Source of the DNA: QALR01 sp964466625
Lineage (GTDB): Bacteria > Bacillota > Clostridia > Oscillospirales > CAG-272
NCBI GenBank assembly: GCA_964466625.1
Contig: CAYXQF010000109.1
Location: forward strand, 1-5,172
Reading direction: 5' to 3'
Length of the DNA stretch: 5,172 nt
Shown piece by piece: positions 4,804 through 5,172 of the stretch; position 1 is the first letter of the stretch, and each line of letters begins with the position of its first letter. The notes under the pieces were generated by a model. That model did no database searches. It saw nothing but the letters and a program-made list of their open reading frames with translations, and was not told the origin of the DNA. The position numbers and the translations under genes were made by a program.

Positions 4804-5172
4804 TTATTTTCTTGTAATGCGAATGGTAGCGGTAGGCTCTTCTCCTTCGGTGACCGAAACGATCTCAATCGTGTAGCCGAATTCCGTGCCGTCGTCCATC
4901 AAGCCGTTGTAGAAGAATTCCGTGTACTCCGATACGTCGAACACATCGCCCGTGCCGAAGAGGTCGGAAGCTGCCAGTCTTGTACGAAGATTGAATTGAT
5001 CCGTAAAGGTATTATCCCCGCCCGCCTGAACAAGCTCGATCAGATATTTGCCTTTTCCGGTATTGTCGTAGGTGTTGGCTGTATGGATCGTACCGATGGG
5101 ATATACCTCGTCGTCAGCCTCCACGGTCAGCTCGCGGTATTCCATCAGCGAATTAACGTGATAGATGCGAAT
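4804..5172 (-). CDS. C-terminal part of a probable M6-type secreted metalloprotease (5' end cut by window edge)
   Basis: The frame is open from the right edge to TAA at 4806-4804, giving 122 residues. An ATG at 5145 is internal: in-frame codons upstream read IRIYHVNSL without a stop or a ribosome binding site. That IRIYHV block, followed by KYLIELVQAGGDNTF, then SDLFGTGDVFD and DDGTEFGYTIEIVSVTE, resembles the region after the catalytic domain in M6-family (immune inhibitor A-like) metalloproteases of Firmicutes. The rest is acidic and beta-rich, as expected of a secreted or surface protein. The catalytic HExxH would lie beyond the window, so activity cannot be judged. The protein ends soon after the beta domain, with no sortase motif or terminal membrane segment. 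The identification is by remembered pattern and is moderate; a general extracellular beta domain is the alternative. Confidence 0.62.
   Translation of the reverse strand: MRIYHVNSLMEYRELTVEADDEVYPIGTIHTANTYDNTGKGKYLIELVQAGGDNTFTDQFNLRTRLAASDLFGTGDVFDVSEYTEFFYNGLMDDGTEFGYTIEIVSVTEGEEPTATIRITRK

Overview
The window looks like chromosomal DNA from a low-to-medium GC Firmicute, most likely an anaerobic gut-type member of the Clostridia. This is an inference. It rests on strong AGGAGG-like ribosome binding sites, clear sigma-A promoters (two with 17-bp spacers and extended -10 TGn), bidirectional U-tract terminators, an EutH family protein and the mix of gene families. No rRNA, tRNA or complete mobile element is visible, so no genus can be named.

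Layout, left to right. (1) Minus strand, 1-365: the start of an XRE-family repressor with a C-terminal membrane segment, running off the left edge, with its own promoter at 399-427. (2) The 367-base divergent gap (366-732) holds both outward promoters, three GTAGCAT repeats and a small broken reading frame (584-699). (3) Plus strand, 733-1845: an isolated EutH-type ethanolamine permease. (4) A gap rich in CTAC/GTAG dyads (1846-2017) contains the promoter of the next unit. (5) Plus strand, 2018-4412: a tightly coupled three-gene operon. It encodes a GT8 glycosyltransferase, a PlsC-like acyltransferase and a small membrane protein resembling CrtO, the staphyloxanthin acyltransferase. The genes overlap by 1 and 19 bases and the operon ends in a strong terminator (4418-4450). 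(6) The 391-base convergent gap (4413-4803) has no convincing gene but is packed with hairpins and inverted repeats. (7) Minus strand, 4804-5172: the C-terminal end of what looks like a secreted M6-type metalloprotease, entering from the right edge.

Functionally, the best candidate for something undescribed is the three-gene operon. A sugar transferase and two different acyltransferases made from one transcript suggest an acylated glycolipid pathway. It resembles the last two steps of staphyloxanthin synthesis (glycosylate, then acylate), but no carotenoid genes are present in the window. The other candidates are non-coding: the hairpin-rich convergent gap and the dyad cluster upstream of the operon.
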